36,732 bases of DNA, from contig JAJDVJ010000107.1 in NCBI GenBank assembly GCA_022826205.1, positions 1 through 36,732 of the forward strand. The letters are read 5' to 3'. Shown in pieces: positions 17,529 through 27,137 of the stretch. The position numbers and the translations under genes were made by a program. Numbering within the stretch: position 1 is the first letter of the stretch; every line of letters begins with the position of its first letter. The notes under the pieces were generated by a model. It worked only from the letters and a program-made list of their open reading frames with translations. It made no database searches and was not told where the DNA came from. This DNA is from Silicimonas sp. Lineage in GTDB: Bacteria > Pseudomonadota > Alphaproteobacteria > Rhodobacterales > Rhodobacteraceae.

Positions 17529-19289
17529 ATGTACGAAATAATAAAGGAACAGATTGCAACGGAGTATTTCCAGTCTACTTTCTCCAACGACGGGCAGCGG
17601 TTCGTAGCATGGTATCTGCGAAACGTGCTTTTCCGCGATATGAATGAAGCTCGTGACGATATCACAGATGGGGCAGATGATAAGCAGATCGATGCACTGA
17701 TTGACGATGACGATCGATCTATAGTCCGCATCGTTCAGGGAAAGTTTATTCAAAGCGGAAACATAGACGCTGAACCACTGCGAGAAGTACTTTCATCATG
17801 GCTCCAAATCAAAGACCTTGTTCGCCTGCAGAACGTTTCTAACCAAAGACTTGCGAGAAAACTCTCCGAATTGTCTGGAGCGTTAGAAGAAGATTATGAA
17901 ATATCTTTTGAGTTAATTACTACCGGTTCTCTTACGAACGCCGCGCAACATGATCTCACAACATTCCAACAGGAATTAGCAAAGAAGAATTCAAATGAGG
18001 ATTTTGATGCAACTATTTCAGTGATCGATGCTCATGACCTCAGACGTCGATATGACTATGCGTTGGAAGCAGATAATCCAAGTATCAATTATAGACTTTC
18101 ACTTGATGGAGTGAAGCATATGTATCATGAAATTGCCGGTACACCGATTTTTGTTGCCGTATTGCCCTTAGAAGAGTGTGTCAAGTTTCCAGGAATAAAA
18201 GATGGCACTTTGTTTCAAAAGAATGTGCGGCAAAGTCTTGGTTCTAGCACAACAGTAAACAAGGGCATTCGCAGCTCTATTGTGGGTGACAAACGCAGTG
18301 ACTTCTTTTTCTTTCATAATGGCATTACTGCTCTATGCAACAAAATGACATTGAATGAAGGAGTTCTTTCCTTAACAGGATTGAGTGTTGTCAATGGATG
18401 CCAATCTCTGAACACTATACTATCTTGCAGCGAGACAGTTAGGGGAGTTGATGATGCCTTTATCTTGTTTCGTTTCTATGAAATCCCACAAAGGGATCGT
18501 GCGGATCAGATCTCTATCTATACAAACTCCCAAAGTGCTGTAAAGGCTCGAGATCTTCGAAGTAATGACAAGCGAGTGTTGGGCATCAAGAGAGCGTACG
18601 AGCAACAATATCCGGGAGGTTACTTTGTTACAAAGCGGGGAGAGATAGCTCCAGCAGACAAGAACTCGAGCCAAGTCGTTGAGTTATCGTCTTTTGCAAA
18701 ATGCCTCGTGGCTTGGCAGACAGCGCGGCCGAATCTGTCTTACGGGGAAACAAAGATATTTGATAAATATTTTGAAACCCTATTTAGGAATCGTGAATAT
18801 CGCCCAGAAGATGTTCTTGCTTTGAACGAGTGGATGAATGAAGTGCGAAATACATGGGTATCGGACAATCCGTTAAGTCTCAATGAATCGCTACTCGCCA
18901 TGAAGGCATACGCACCGTATCATCACCTGTACGCGGTGTCCATGTGTTTTTCGATTTCTAGTAATCACTCTGACCGTGTACCCAATCCCGCTAGGGCAAT
19001 GGAGTCGGCTCGACGCGCCAGCCAGGTTGGGGAAATTGTTCGTATCGCTGGCACGTGCCTAAACATGGCGCTGGAAGCTGCGGCGAATGAGCCTCAGCCG
19101 GCAAATCGAGTCTTTAGTCCGCAAAATTGGGTTAAGTCCAAGTCATGTCTTGCCGGCATTAATGGAGCGGTCCGAAATTATTTGAACATGTTGAATGGTT
19201 TGCCGGGCGGAGTGGAGGTGAAGCGGCGATTGTATGAGGCAACGGAACTTCCGGTAGATGCTTTTGAATACCGGCTGTCTGCTGATTGA
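17529..19289 (+). CDS. AIPR-family (abortive phage-infection) protein
   Basis: The protein has 586 residues and fits the AIPR family (PF10592), named for abortive-infection phage resistance. The central core is clear: FFFFHNGITALCNK (about 259-272), GLSVVNGCQSLNTIL, then FYEIPQRDRADQISIYTNSQSAVKARDLRSND. The N-terminal part has RFVAWYLRNVLF and an acidic IDDDDRSIVRIVQGKF stretch that resembles a nuclease-like segment, but I cannot confirm an active site. ATG 17529 follows AGGA at 5 bp; the frame opens eight codons earlier without a site. Base and codon use are distinctly A+T-rich compared with everything else here, a sign of separate transfer. It stands alone at the tRNA side of the defence island. 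Confidence 0.8.
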   Translation: MYEIIKEQIATEYFQSTFSNDGQRFVAWYLRNVLFRDMNEARDDITDGADDKQIDALIDDDDRSIVRIVQGKFIQSGNIDAEPLREVLSSWLQIKDLVRLQNVSNQRLARKLSELSGALEEDYEISFELITTGSLTNAAQHDLTTFQQELAKKNSNEDFDATISVIDAHDLRRRYDYALEADNPSINYRLSLDGVKHMYHEIAGTPIFVAVLPLEECVKFPGIKDGTLFQKNVRQSLGSSTTVNKGIRSSIVGDKRSDFFFFHNGITALCNKMTLNEGVLSLTGLSVVNGCQSLNTILSCSETVRGVDDAFILFRFYEIPQRDRADQISIYTNSQSAVKARDLRSNDKRVLGIKRAYEQQYPGGYFVTKRGEIAPADKNSSQVVELSSFAKCLVAWQTARPNLSYGETKIFDKYFETLFRNREYRPEDVLALNEWMNEVRNTWVSDNPLSLNESLLAMKAYAPYHHLYAVSMCFSISSNHSDRVPNPARAMESARRASQVGEIVRIAGTCLNMALEAAANEPQPANRVFSPQNWVKSKSCLAGINGAVRNYLNMLNGLPGGVEVKRRLYEATELPVDAFEYRLSAD

Positions 19290-19675
19290 TGTGGGACTAG
19301 CGTTCTGGAAAACGCCTTTGGGCCGTGTCTGTTGATCTCATTCGGTAGTGCCAGTCCGTGAGGTTTAAATTTCGGTATTGGGCAGGATAGCGGCGGTGCA
19401 CGCGGGAACGTGCGCAAGGGCCGAACAGGCAGCGAAATGCAAATGCGGGTGTCAACGCTGCGAAAGGTGCGGAAGGTCTGGGCACGAAGTTCGCCGCATA
19501 GCCCGGCGAACGAGTTGGAATCAGACCATCAATTGCAGGCGCACGTTGTCTTCGACATTTCGCCGATGATGTTTGATCTGCTGCGTATGTGTGACATATG
19601 GGTGTGATTGGTCAGGTAGGCGTACGAGAAAGAAAATGAGAAACGTGGCAGCGGAACTGTGATAAGGCTCTAGAG
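19290..19675. other. Intergenic region before the type I RM locus
   Basis: About 385 bp. A small hairpin follows the AIPR gene at 19300-19315. A weak promoter-like pair TTGATC and CATATG 16 bp apart lies near 19569-19600. No gene is supported. Confidence 0.4.
19300..19315 (+). terminator. Weak hairpin after the AIPR gene
   Basis: GCGTT-CTGGAA-AACGC forms a 5-bp stem 10 bp past the AIPR stop and is followed by CTTT. The stem is short and the T-run poor. Confidence 0.3.
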
Positions 19676-22363
19676 ATGAAACAGGAGAAAGTTACACTTA
19701 CCCAGCTTGAGGCCTTCCTCCTTAAGGCGGCTGACATCCTGCGCGGGAAGATGGACGCTTCAGAATTCAAGGAATTTATCTTCGGCATGCTATTCCTGAA
19801 GCGGCTTTCCGACGAGTTCGATATTAAACGCGAGCAGCTCCGCAAGAAGACCTTTGCGCACCTCCAAGATCAGCCAAATCTCGTCGCCGAGTTGCTCGAA
19901 GACAAGACATCCTACGGCGAGACTTTCTTCGTCCCCGTTAGGGCCCGTTGGCACGAGTCGTGGCAGGACGACGATGGCAATCTCGTGCCAGCCTTGAAAG
20001 ACCTGAAGCATGACATCGGAAACATGCTCAACAAGGCCATCGCAGCGATCGAAGACGCGAACGATGCGCTCACTGACGTGCTGAAGAACAATATCGATTT
20101 CAACGCGGTGAAGGGCAAGACTAAGATTCCGGACCAGAAATGGAAAGACCTGCTCGACCATTTCAACCAGCCTGGTTTCGTCCTCGTCAACGATAACTTC
20201 GAGTTCCCGGACCTGCTCGGCGCCGCCTACGAGTACCTCATCAAGTTCTTCGCGGACAGCGCCGGAAAGAAGGGTGGCGAGTTTTATACTCCCGGCGAGG
20301 TCGGCCGCCTGCTCGTCCAGCTTACTCGACCGGCGGCAGGCAACACCATCTACGACCCCGCGGTCGGATCCGGCGGCTTTCTCATTCAGGCGCACCAATA
20401 CGTGGAGGAGCAAGGCGAGGACGCCGACAACCTCGCCCTCTTCGGCCAGGACTCGAACGGCACGGTCTGGTCGATCTGCATCATGAACATGATCCTCCAC
20501 AACATTACCCGATTCACGATCGAGAACGGTGACACGCTGGAAGACCCGCTCATCCTCGAGAATGGGCAGCTCCGCAAGTTCGACCGTGTTCTCGCCAACC
20601 CGCCGTTCTCACAGAACTACAGCCGTGCCGGAATGAAGTTCACCGGCCGCTTCCGCGAGTGGTGCCCGGAGTCCGGCAAGAAGGCAGACCTCATGTATGT
20701 GCAGCACATGCTCGCCAGCCTCAAACCCAACGGTCGGATGGCGACGGTCATGCCGCACGGTGTCCTGTTTCGTGGTGGCAAGGAAAGGCTTATTCGCGAG
20801 ATATTCATCAATGACGACTGCATCGAGGCCATTGTCAGCCTGCCACCCGGCCTGTTCTACGGTACAGGCATTCCTGCCTGCGTGCTGGTCTGCAACAAGA
20901 ACAAGCACGACGAATTCAAAGACAAAGTTCTCTTCATCAATGCCGATCGTGAATACGCGGAGGGCAAGAACCAGAACCGGCTTCGCCCCGAGGACATCGA
21001 AAAGATCGATTTCGTTTTCACGCACAAGCGGGAGCTGCCCAAATATTCGCGCCTAGTGCCGAAGTCCGAGATCGTGGGCACGCATGACTACAACCTCAAC
21101 ATCCGCCGCTATGTTGACAACACGCCCGACCCTGAGCCAGAGGATGTCCAGGCACATCTCATTGGCGGAATCCCCGAGGCGGAAGTAGCCGCGCGCTCCA
21201 ACGATTTCGCCAAGTTCGGAGTCAACCCGGATTTACTCTTCGAGACTGACCGCCCCGCCTACCTCGCCTTTCGAAGGTCCATCGACGCCAAGCCCGACAT
21301 CAAGGCAACGCTCGAATCGGCCCCGGCGCTGCTGTGCGCTCTCAACCGACACCACGACGCCTTGGAGTCTTGGTGGGCGGTTGCCAGGCACGACTTCGCC
21401 CAGCTCCAGCATCTAGTCGACGGGGGCAAGAAGGTGTCCGAGATACGCCACGGGCTTCTTGGCACCCTCAAGGACAATCTTGTGCCGCTCGGCTTGCTCG
21501 ACGAATTCAAGAGTGCAGGCGTTTTTGTAAATTGGTGGCAGCAAATCCGCTACGACCTCAAGACCATCGTCTCCACTGGTTGGCACCACACGCTCATCCC
21601 CGATGAATACTTCATCGCCGAATACTTCTTAGCCGAAGCCGATTTCATCGAGACACTGGAGGCGAACATCTCCGAAGCTCAGGGTGAGTTGGCCGAGACC
21701 TTGGAGAGAGCTCAGGAGGTCAGCGGTTACGAGCCGGACGAAGGCCAAATTTTGACGACCGCCGTCATCAAGAGTGTTCTCAAGGCGCTGATTGACGACT
21801 TGATGGAAAGCGCCGGAGCATCCGCCAGAAAGGAACTCAAGATCCTCATGGATCAGGAAGAGGCCATCAAGGCGATCGAGAAGCGCATCAGGGACGCTAG
21901 GGCGACGCTCAGGAGAAAGGTCGCAGATTTGGAGTTCAAGCTTGAACTCAAGCGTCTCGGGGCCGACGACTTCAAGGCCGAGATTCGAATGCTAATTTCA
22001 CAGGCCGATGTCCGTCTCGCCGGGCTAGACCCGAACAAGAAGGCCGACAAGAAGGCGGTTGCCGCGCTCGAAAGGGATAAGGAGTCGCTGAACGACCGGC
22101 TTGTACACGTCGACGCGGTGCTCAAAGTGATCGGTGGCCCAATCAGCGAGACCGACCGTTGCCGCCTGATCCTGAAGAAAATCTACGATGTCGCCAGTGC
22201 CGAGCTTGACCGTTACCTCAGTGCGGAGAAGCGGGCTCTGGTGCGAGTCGTTGAGAACCTCTGGGAAAAATACGCCATCTCCGCAATCAAATTGGAGAAT
22301 GATCGAGCAAACTCGCTTGCCAGGACAGGCGGTTTCCTGAAGAAATTGGGGTACATCCAATGA
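19676..22363 (+). CDS. hsdM: Type I restriction-modification DNA methyltransferase subunit, long form
   Basis: The protein (895 residues) is an N6-adenine methyltransferase subunit of a type I system. Residues 1-180 form the HsdM N-terminal helical domain ([33 protein letters not shown]). The methylase core has [17 protein letters not shown], the AdoMet motif DPAVGSGGF (about 227-235) and the catalytic NPPF (about 308-311). After about residue 500 there is an unusually long extension with strongly charged coiled-coil stretches (about 720-800, [20 protein letters not shown]). Ordinary HsdM has about 500 residues. The stop overlaps hsdS by ATGA. The Gabija-like pair and hsdR follow. Confidence 0.93.
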   Translation: MKQEKVTLTQLEAFLLKAADILRGKMDASEFKEFIFGMLFLKRLSDEFDIKREQLRKKTFAHLQDQPNLVAELLEDKTSYGETFFVPVRARWHESWQDDDGNLVPALKDLKHDIGNMLNKAIAAIEDANDALTDVLKNNIDFNAVKGKTKIPDQKWKDLLDHFNQPGFVLVNDNFEFPDLLGAAYEYLIKFFADSAGKKGGEFYTPGEVGRLLVQLTRPAAGNTIYDPAVGSGGFLIQAHQYVEEQGEDADNLALFGQDSNGTVWSICIMNMILHNITRFTIENGDTLEDPLILENGQLRKFDRVLANPPFSQNYSRAGMKFTGRFREWCPESGKKADLMYVQHMLASLKPNGRMATVMPHGVLFRGGKERLIREIFINDDCIEAIVSLPPGLFYGTGIPACVLVCNKNKHDEFKDKVLFINADREYAEGKNQNRLRPEDIEKIDFVFTHKRELPKYSRLVPKSEIVGTHDYNLNIRRYVDNTPDPEPEDVQAHLIGGIPEAEVAARSNDFAKFGVNPDLLFETDRPAYLAFRRSIDAKPDIKATLESAPALLCALNRHHDALESWWAVARHDFAQLQHLVDGGKKVSEIRHGLLGTLKDNLVPLGLLDEFKSAGVFVNWWQQIRYDLKTIVSTGWHHTLIPDEYFIAEYFLAEADFIETLEANISEAQGELAETLERAQEVSGYEPDEGQILTTAVIKSVLKALIDDLMESAGASARKELKILMDQEEAIKAIEKRIRDARATLRRKVADLEFKLELKRLGADDFKAEIRMLISQADVRLAGLDPNKKADKKAVAALERDKESLNDRLVHVDAVLKVIGGPISETDRCRLILKKIYDVASAELDRYLSAEKRALVRVVENLWEKYAISAIKLENDRANSLARTGGFLKKLGYIQ

Positions 22364-23601
22364 AATTGCCTCCCGAAGTTAAGCTCGGCTCCTGTGTCAC
22401 GCTTGAGAAGGGGAAACCGTCTGATGCGCAACCATACTACGGGCCCAATGCCGACCGATACTTGACACCGGAGTATCTGCGCACGGGTGGAGAGTGCGCA
22501 TTTGTCAGGACCACACCTCGCTCTGTTCGCGTTGAGGATGGCGACACAATCTTACTTTGGGACGGATCCAACGCGGGGGAGGTACTTTATGGCCGCTCCG
22601 GCATTCTTGCGTCGACGATGAGTCGCGCTTCACATGCTAGGCGCTTCAACAGAGCTTACTTCTTTTATGCACTCAAATTATGGGAGCCACACCTAAAGGG
22701 GCAGACTTCGGGATCCGGTATCCCACATATCGACAAAGAGATTTTCTACGACCTAGCGATCATTGAGTTTGACCCACCAGAACAACAAAAGATCGCCGAA
22801 GTGCTCTCGACTGTTGATCAGGTGATCAAGGAGACTGAGGCTCTCATCAAAAAACTGCGTCGCATCAAGACAGGCCTGATGCAGGATCTTCTAACCCGCG
22901 GCATCGACGAACGTGGCAACCTCCGTTCCGCAGAGACGCACAATTTCAAAAACTCTCTGCTCGGGCGAGTTCCGGTGGAGTGGGAAAGTGGATCTTTGGC
23001 TGCGTTTGTTCCTTCGGTGGAGTACGGGATTTCAACATCGCTCGGAGATTCGGGGATTCCCGTATTGCGCATGCAAAATGTTCTCGACGGTGAAGTCGAA
23101 CTATCTGACCTCAAGTTCACTGATGCTCCGGTGCCAGAGCACTTGTGGCTAAGGGATGGTGATGTGCTCTTCAATCGAACCAATAGCTGGGAACATGTTG
23201 GTAGGACCGGCATTTGGCGAGGTCAGATCGAGAGAGCAACCTTCGCGTCATACCTGGTGCGGCTGAATCCGCATCCTGACAAACTGTTACCTGAGATGCT
23301 CAATTCCTGGCTGAACTGGGACCGGACTCAGATCTCTATGCGCCGACAAGCCACACCTGCGGTTCAGCAAGTGAACATCAATCCAACGAATCTTTGTTCG
23401 ATTCCCGCCGCGTTCCCAAAAGACTTGGATGAACAGGCGGGGATTATGGCTCGCATCTCTGCTGTGAATGAGGACTTCAATGCTTGCAGGGAGCACCTCT
23501 GCAAACTGAATTCCATGAAGGTCGGCCTTATGCAGGATCTCTTGACGGGAGATCGTCGCGTAACAGTTTTCCTCGAACAACGTGAAGAAGCCTCAACGTG
23601 A
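22360..23601 (+). CDS. hsdS: Type I restriction-modification specificity subunit
   Basis: The 413-residue protein has the two-halves layout of HsdS. A first target-recognition domain spans about 1-135, followed by a helical spacer ([36 protein letters not shown]). A second target-recognition domain spans about 200-350, followed by a second spacer ending [14 protein letters not shown]. The repeated GLMQDLLT motif closes each half. The two domains set the two parts of the DNA site recognised by the methylase and nuclease; the site cannot be read from sequence. The start overlaps the hsdM stop (ATGA). The Gabija-like nuclease gene begins about 30 bp on. Confidence 0.93.
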   Translation: MKLPPEVKLGSCVTLEKGKPSDAQPYYGPNADRYLTPEYLRTGGECAFVRTTPRSVRVEDGDTILLWDGSNAGEVLYGRSGILASTMSRASHARRFNRAYFFYALKLWEPHLKGQTSGSGIPHIDKEIFYDLAIIEFDPPEQQKIAEVLSTVDQVIKETEALIKKLRRIKTGLMQDLLTRGIDERGNLRSAETHNFKNSLLGRVPVEWESGSLAAFVPSVEYGISTSLGDSGIPVLRMQNVLDGEVELSDLKFTDAPVPEHLWLRDGDVLFNRTNSWEHVGRTGIWRGQIERATFASYLVRLNPHPDKLLPEMLNSWLNWDRTQISMRRQATPAVQQVNINPTNLCSIPAAFPKDLDEQAGIMARISAVNEDFNACREHLCKLNSMKVGLMQDLLTGDRRVTVFLEQREEAST

Positions 23602-23631
23602 GTGACGGCACAATAAGTGGAGGTCATCCAG

Positions 23632-25341
23632 ATGTGGCTCCGTGAACTACACATCCGTAACTTCCGAAAGATCGACGTGCTGAAAGTGAGTTTTCCGCGA
23701 GGCCTGACGGTATTGGTTGGGGAGAATAACTCGGGTAAGACGACGATCATTGATGCACTACGCCTCATGCTGTTTTCAAATCGGGATTTTGATGCCCTCC
23801 GGCTTACTGAGGATGATTTCCGAGTCGGAACCGAACGTGCACCGATCGAGATCTCCTGCAGATTTTCCGGACTTGAGGATAAGGACGAAGTCCACTTTCA
23901 AGAATGCCTCGTCGATGTCGGTGCTGGCAAGTTCGAGATGCAGGTCAATGCCCGCGTTGAATTCAATGAGACGACGAATCGGTGCAATGTGAAGATGTGG
24001 GGCGGTGAGACGGAAGGCGGCTCACTTCCATCGAACCATTACGATCTACTTGCGACGATCTATTTGCAGCCGCTGCGTGATCCCGAACGCGGCCTGCGGC
24101 CGGGCCAGCATTCTCAAGTGTCCCGCCTCATCGACTGCCTGACTAGGGAAGATCAGCGTACCGAATTTGAAACGATCGCCAAGGATGCAAACGAGCAAAT
24201 CCGCGATCTGAAGCCTGTCGAAGACGCAAGGTGCGACATCAATTCACAGATGGAAGCTATCGCCGGAGGCGAATTGACGCAGAATACAGAGCTTATCTTC
24301 GCCGACCCTACTTTCCGACGCATCATCGCAGGGCTGTGGCCCGAGATTGAGGGCCTTCCGTTTGGCCTCAACGGACTCGGCTACAACAACTTGATCTTCA
24401 CATCTGCGACTTTGAGCACACTCCGGCGGAGTTTGCCGTTCTCGTTTCGTTCAATCTTGATTGAGGAACCCGAAGCGCACTTGCATCCGCAACTTCAGAT
24501 GCTCCTTCTCAAACATTTGGCGGATGTCGCCAACAAAGACGAAGGATACGAAGTTCAGGTCATCGCAAGCAGTCATTCTCCTATCCTAGCGAGTCAGGCC
24601 CCGATCGACTCGGTCATATCCATTCATGAGGTTGAAGGCCAATTCAACGCAGTCTCGGTCTGTTCGATTGAAATTGACGATAAGACCAAGAAGAAACTTC
24701 AGCGGTATCTCGATGCGACTCGCGGGGAACTTTTTTTTGCCCGACGCATCTTGATGGTGGAGGGAATTGCAGAAGCGCTTCTGCTCCCTGTGCTGGCCAA
24801 GATTGCAGGTGGGAATCTTAAAGAGTCATCCGTGACAGTCCTGAACGCGGAAGGGATCAACTTCAACGCGTTCATTCCATTGTTTGGGAAGGAAGGGCTT
24901 AGTGTTCCGGTCGTCATTCTCACTGACGGTGACGCAACCAAGATCGGTGGAGAGATGTCCGCAGCTGCGTCAGGCCTGATGGAGCAAGTAGCCGATATCC
25001 CGAATCTTAACGTCGAGATGTCAGAAATAACTTTCGAGCACGAGCTCGCCCGATCCGAAGCGTTGTTTCCGCACATGTTGTCTGCATTCAAAGCGCTGCA
25101 TCCCAAGATTGGAGAAGAGCTCGAAACCGAGTTCGCGGCGATCGCGAATGTGGATGAGAAGGCCACGAAATTCTTGGAGGCTTTCACTAATAGGTCGGTG
25201 TCAAAGGGACGGTTTGCGCAGGAACTCGCCGAAATCTTGGCGGAATGTAATCTCGGAGTTGACGCTATTCCCGAGTACATCCGCAAAGCGCTCCAGCTCT
25301 TGGGAGTTCACGGTGAGGTGGCAAACGATGGTCACGGCTGA
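23632..25341 (+). CDS. gajA: Gabija-like nuclease GajA (OLD family, ATPase plus TOPRIM)
   Basis: This protein of about 569 residues starts LRELHIRNFRKI and has Walker A GENNSGKTT (about 30-38). The ABC-type Walker B is in ILIEEPEAHLHPQLQ (about 275-290), followed by a conserved SSHSPIL histidine segment. The C-terminal TOPRIM domain has RRILMVEGIAEALLLP (about 372-387) with the metal-site Glu and VVILTDGDATK (about 427) with the DxD pair. The size is close to known GajA (about 578). I chose ATG 23632 because GGAGG lies 8 bp before it; GTG 23617 is an alternative. Its last 14 bp overlap the helicase gene, the two-gene order of Gabija. In Gabija, GajA nicks DNA when nucleotides are depleted by phage. 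Confidence 0.83.
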   Translation: MWLRELHIRNFRKIDVLKVSFPRGLTVLVGENNSGKTTIIDALRLMLFSNRDFDALRLTEDDFRVGTERAPIEISCRFSGLEDKDEVHFQECLVDVGAGKFEMQVNARVEFNETTNRCNVKMWGGETEGGSLPSNHYDLLATIYLQPLRDPERGLRPGQHSQVSRLIDCLTREDQRTEFETIAKDANEQIRDLKPVEDARCDINSQMEAIAGGELTQNTELIFADPTFRRIIAGLWPEIEGLPFGLNGLGYNNLIFTSATLSTLRRSLPFSFRSILIEEPEAHLHPQLQMLLLKHLADVANKDEGYEVQVIASSHSPILASQAPIDSVISIHEVEGQFNAVSVCSIEIDDKTKKKLQRYLDATRGELFFARRILMVEGIAEALLLPVLAKIAGGNLKESSVTVLNAEGINFNAFIPLFGKEGLSVPVVILTDGDATKIGGEMSAAASGLMEQVADIPNLNVEMSEITFEHELARSEALFPHMLSAFKALHPKIGEELETEFAAIANVDEKATKFLEAFTNRSVSKGRFAQELAEILAECNLGVDAIPEYIRKALQLLGVHGEVANDGHG

Positions 25342-27085
25342 TCAACTTCGCGAGGCGATTCTTTCCCAGAACCCGACGGACCAACAGAGGGAAGCAATCT
25401 TTGCTGACGAACTGGAGTTTCTCTTGCGCGCAGCTCCAGGAAGCGGAAAGACATGGACATCATGTCGACGCTTCATCTGGAGAGCGGCAAGCTGGCCTCA
25501 TCCTGTCGGCGGACTGGCACTCCTGTCGTTCACAAACGCTGCCATCCGAGAGTTCAAGGCCGTCACGGTCAACGTAGGGCGGAGAGGCCTCCTCTCCGAT
25601 CCCAACTACGTTGGTACGTTTGATTCGTTCGTTGAACGTTACATTCTCGCGCCGTTTGGCCATTTGCTCACCGGCGCAAACAAACGGCCGAAGCTATTTC
25701 CGGGTCCACGTCCGGGCGATAGGAAAAATATGCAGCTGATGGTGTGGAGGAACAGCAAGGGCGGCCAGAAGATCCCTGTTCCGGCATGGGAAGTCATTCC
25801 GTGTCCGAATGGCACAAAGTACAGCTTCAAGACGTCGCCCAACTATGGGAGTCAGCCCATTGCTGGCGCCATTGGACCTGTCTACAATCTGCTGTCTCTG
25901 GGATTTTATACCCATGCGCAACGCATTTTCTGGGCGTGCAAGCTCCTGACCGAGAGACCGCACATTGCGGAACTGCTCGCCGCGCGTTTCCCCGAAATCA
26001 TCGTCGATGAGGCACAGGACACGAATGCTTGGCTCTTGATTCTCATGAACATCCTGCGCGAAAGTGGCGCGAAGATCACTCTCATAGGTGATCCGGATCA
26101 GTGCATCTTCGAGTTCAGCATGGCAGATGCGACGTCGTTACCCGAACTGAAGACGAAGTGGGCAATTCCAGAGATGCCCCTGAGTCAGTCGTTTCGTTGC
26201 AACAACCAGATTGCCGCGGCCGTCCGTAGCGTGGGCGGAAATGCAAATTTCAGCGGTTTCGGTAGTGGAGCCAGCGAATGGCGCCGGGCGTTTGTGGTCA
26301 AAGAATCGTCGACGGCTTTCTCTGATGGACTGGCGGCGTTCCAACGCTTGGCAGATATGGCCGAAGTGAGCCTCAACTCCGTTGCCGTCGTCTGCCGTGC
26401 GCATGAGCAATTGGATTCACTGCGTGGCAAGGTGAACTATACCAAGCTCAAAGGTAATGCAAAAGACCTTGCCAAGGCCGCATTCCTTCGTGATTCCCGG
26501 CTTGATTACCGTGGCGCTTCTCAGATCGTCGAAAGTATTGTGCGCAAACTCACAGGTGACGCCCCTTTGTGGGAGCGCATTGATACCGACCCGACATCAC
26601 ACGAGCGCATGGCACTGGCACTGGCAATCTGGAAGTTCGTCAAAGACCCGCAACGACTATTGCCTGTATCTCACCGTGGTGACACATGGATTCCTTCCAT
26701 GCGTACGCAGTTGGCATGCCTGATTGAGGAAGTCGACTTGCAAGGCGATGTGAAGCTCGGACAACACATCAAATCAACCGGACTCTCCGCCGCTCAGAAA
26801 GCTTTGCCACTCTTCGAAACGATCCATGAGTTACCTGTGGCGCGACAGGACACGATTCACCAGGTGAAAGGCGAGAGTATCGACGCAGTGCTGGCTATCG
26901 GCAGTACAAAGTTCTGGAACTCCGTGGTGGCGGCGGTACAAAGCGGCGAGAATACGGAGAATCGGCGGTTGGCGTATGTGGCAATGACGCGAGCTCGCCA
27001 CCTGCTTGTCGTCGCGTTACCGAAGAGGCATTACGAGAAGTATTCGAAGACTTGGGAAGAGTGGGGCTTTGGAGTGACCACCTGA
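25328..27085 (+). CDS. gajB: Gabija-like UvrD/PcrA-type helicase GajB
   Basis: The protein of about 585 residues is a superfamily 1 helicase: Walker A AAPGSGKTWT (about 35), motif II VDEAQD (about 227), motif III ITLIGDPDQCIF (about 252), motif IV QSFRCNNQIA, motif V IHQVKGESID and motif VI VAMTRARHLLVVAL (about 551). It overlaps the OLD-type nuclease gene by 14 bp. ATG 25328 has an upstream GAGG; the frame is open to 25109 but that part only mirrors the nuclease gene. OLD nuclease plus UvrD helicase is the Gabija defence layout, although this helicase is about 90 residues longer than the best-known GajB. The pair sits between hsdS and hsdR, so it may share their transcript. Confidence 0.82.
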   Translation: MVTADQLREAILSQNPTDQQREAIFADELEFLLRAAPGSGKTWTSCRRFIWRAASWPHPVGGLALLSFTNAAIREFKAVTVNVGRRGLLSDPNYVGTFDSFVERYILAPFGHLLTGANKRPKLFPGPRPGDRKNMQLMVWRNSKGGQKIPVPAWEVIPCPNGTKYSFKTSPNYGSQPIAGAIGPVYNLLSLGFYTHAQRIFWACKLLTERPHIAELLAARFPEIIVDEAQDTNAWLLILMNILRESGAKITLIGDPDQCIFEFSMADATSLPELKTKWAIPEMPLSQSFRCNNQIAAAVRSVGGNANFSGFGSGASEWRRAFVVKESSTAFSDGLAAFQRLADMAEVSLNSVAVVCRAHEQLDSLRGKVNYTKLKGNAKDLAKAAFLRDSRLDYRGASQIVESIVRKLTGDAPLWERIDTDPTSHERMALALAIWKFVKDPQRLLPVSHRGDTWIPSMRTQLACLIEEVDLQGDVKLGQHIKSTGLSAAQKALPLFETIHELPVARQDTIHQVKGESIDAVLAIGSTKFWNSVVAAVQSGENTENRRLAYVAMTRARHLLVVALPKRHYEKYSKTWEEWGFGVTT

Positions 27086-27137
27086 TGGAAGCCAGAACCG
27101 AGCCGGACGAACAGCGATGCCGTTTCAGGAATGGAGC

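Noticed and set aside
23617-25341. OLD-type nuclease as part of a retron or other single-gene system
   Set aside because: The overlapping UvrD-like helicase gene fits the Gabija layout better, and no reverse transcriptase is present.
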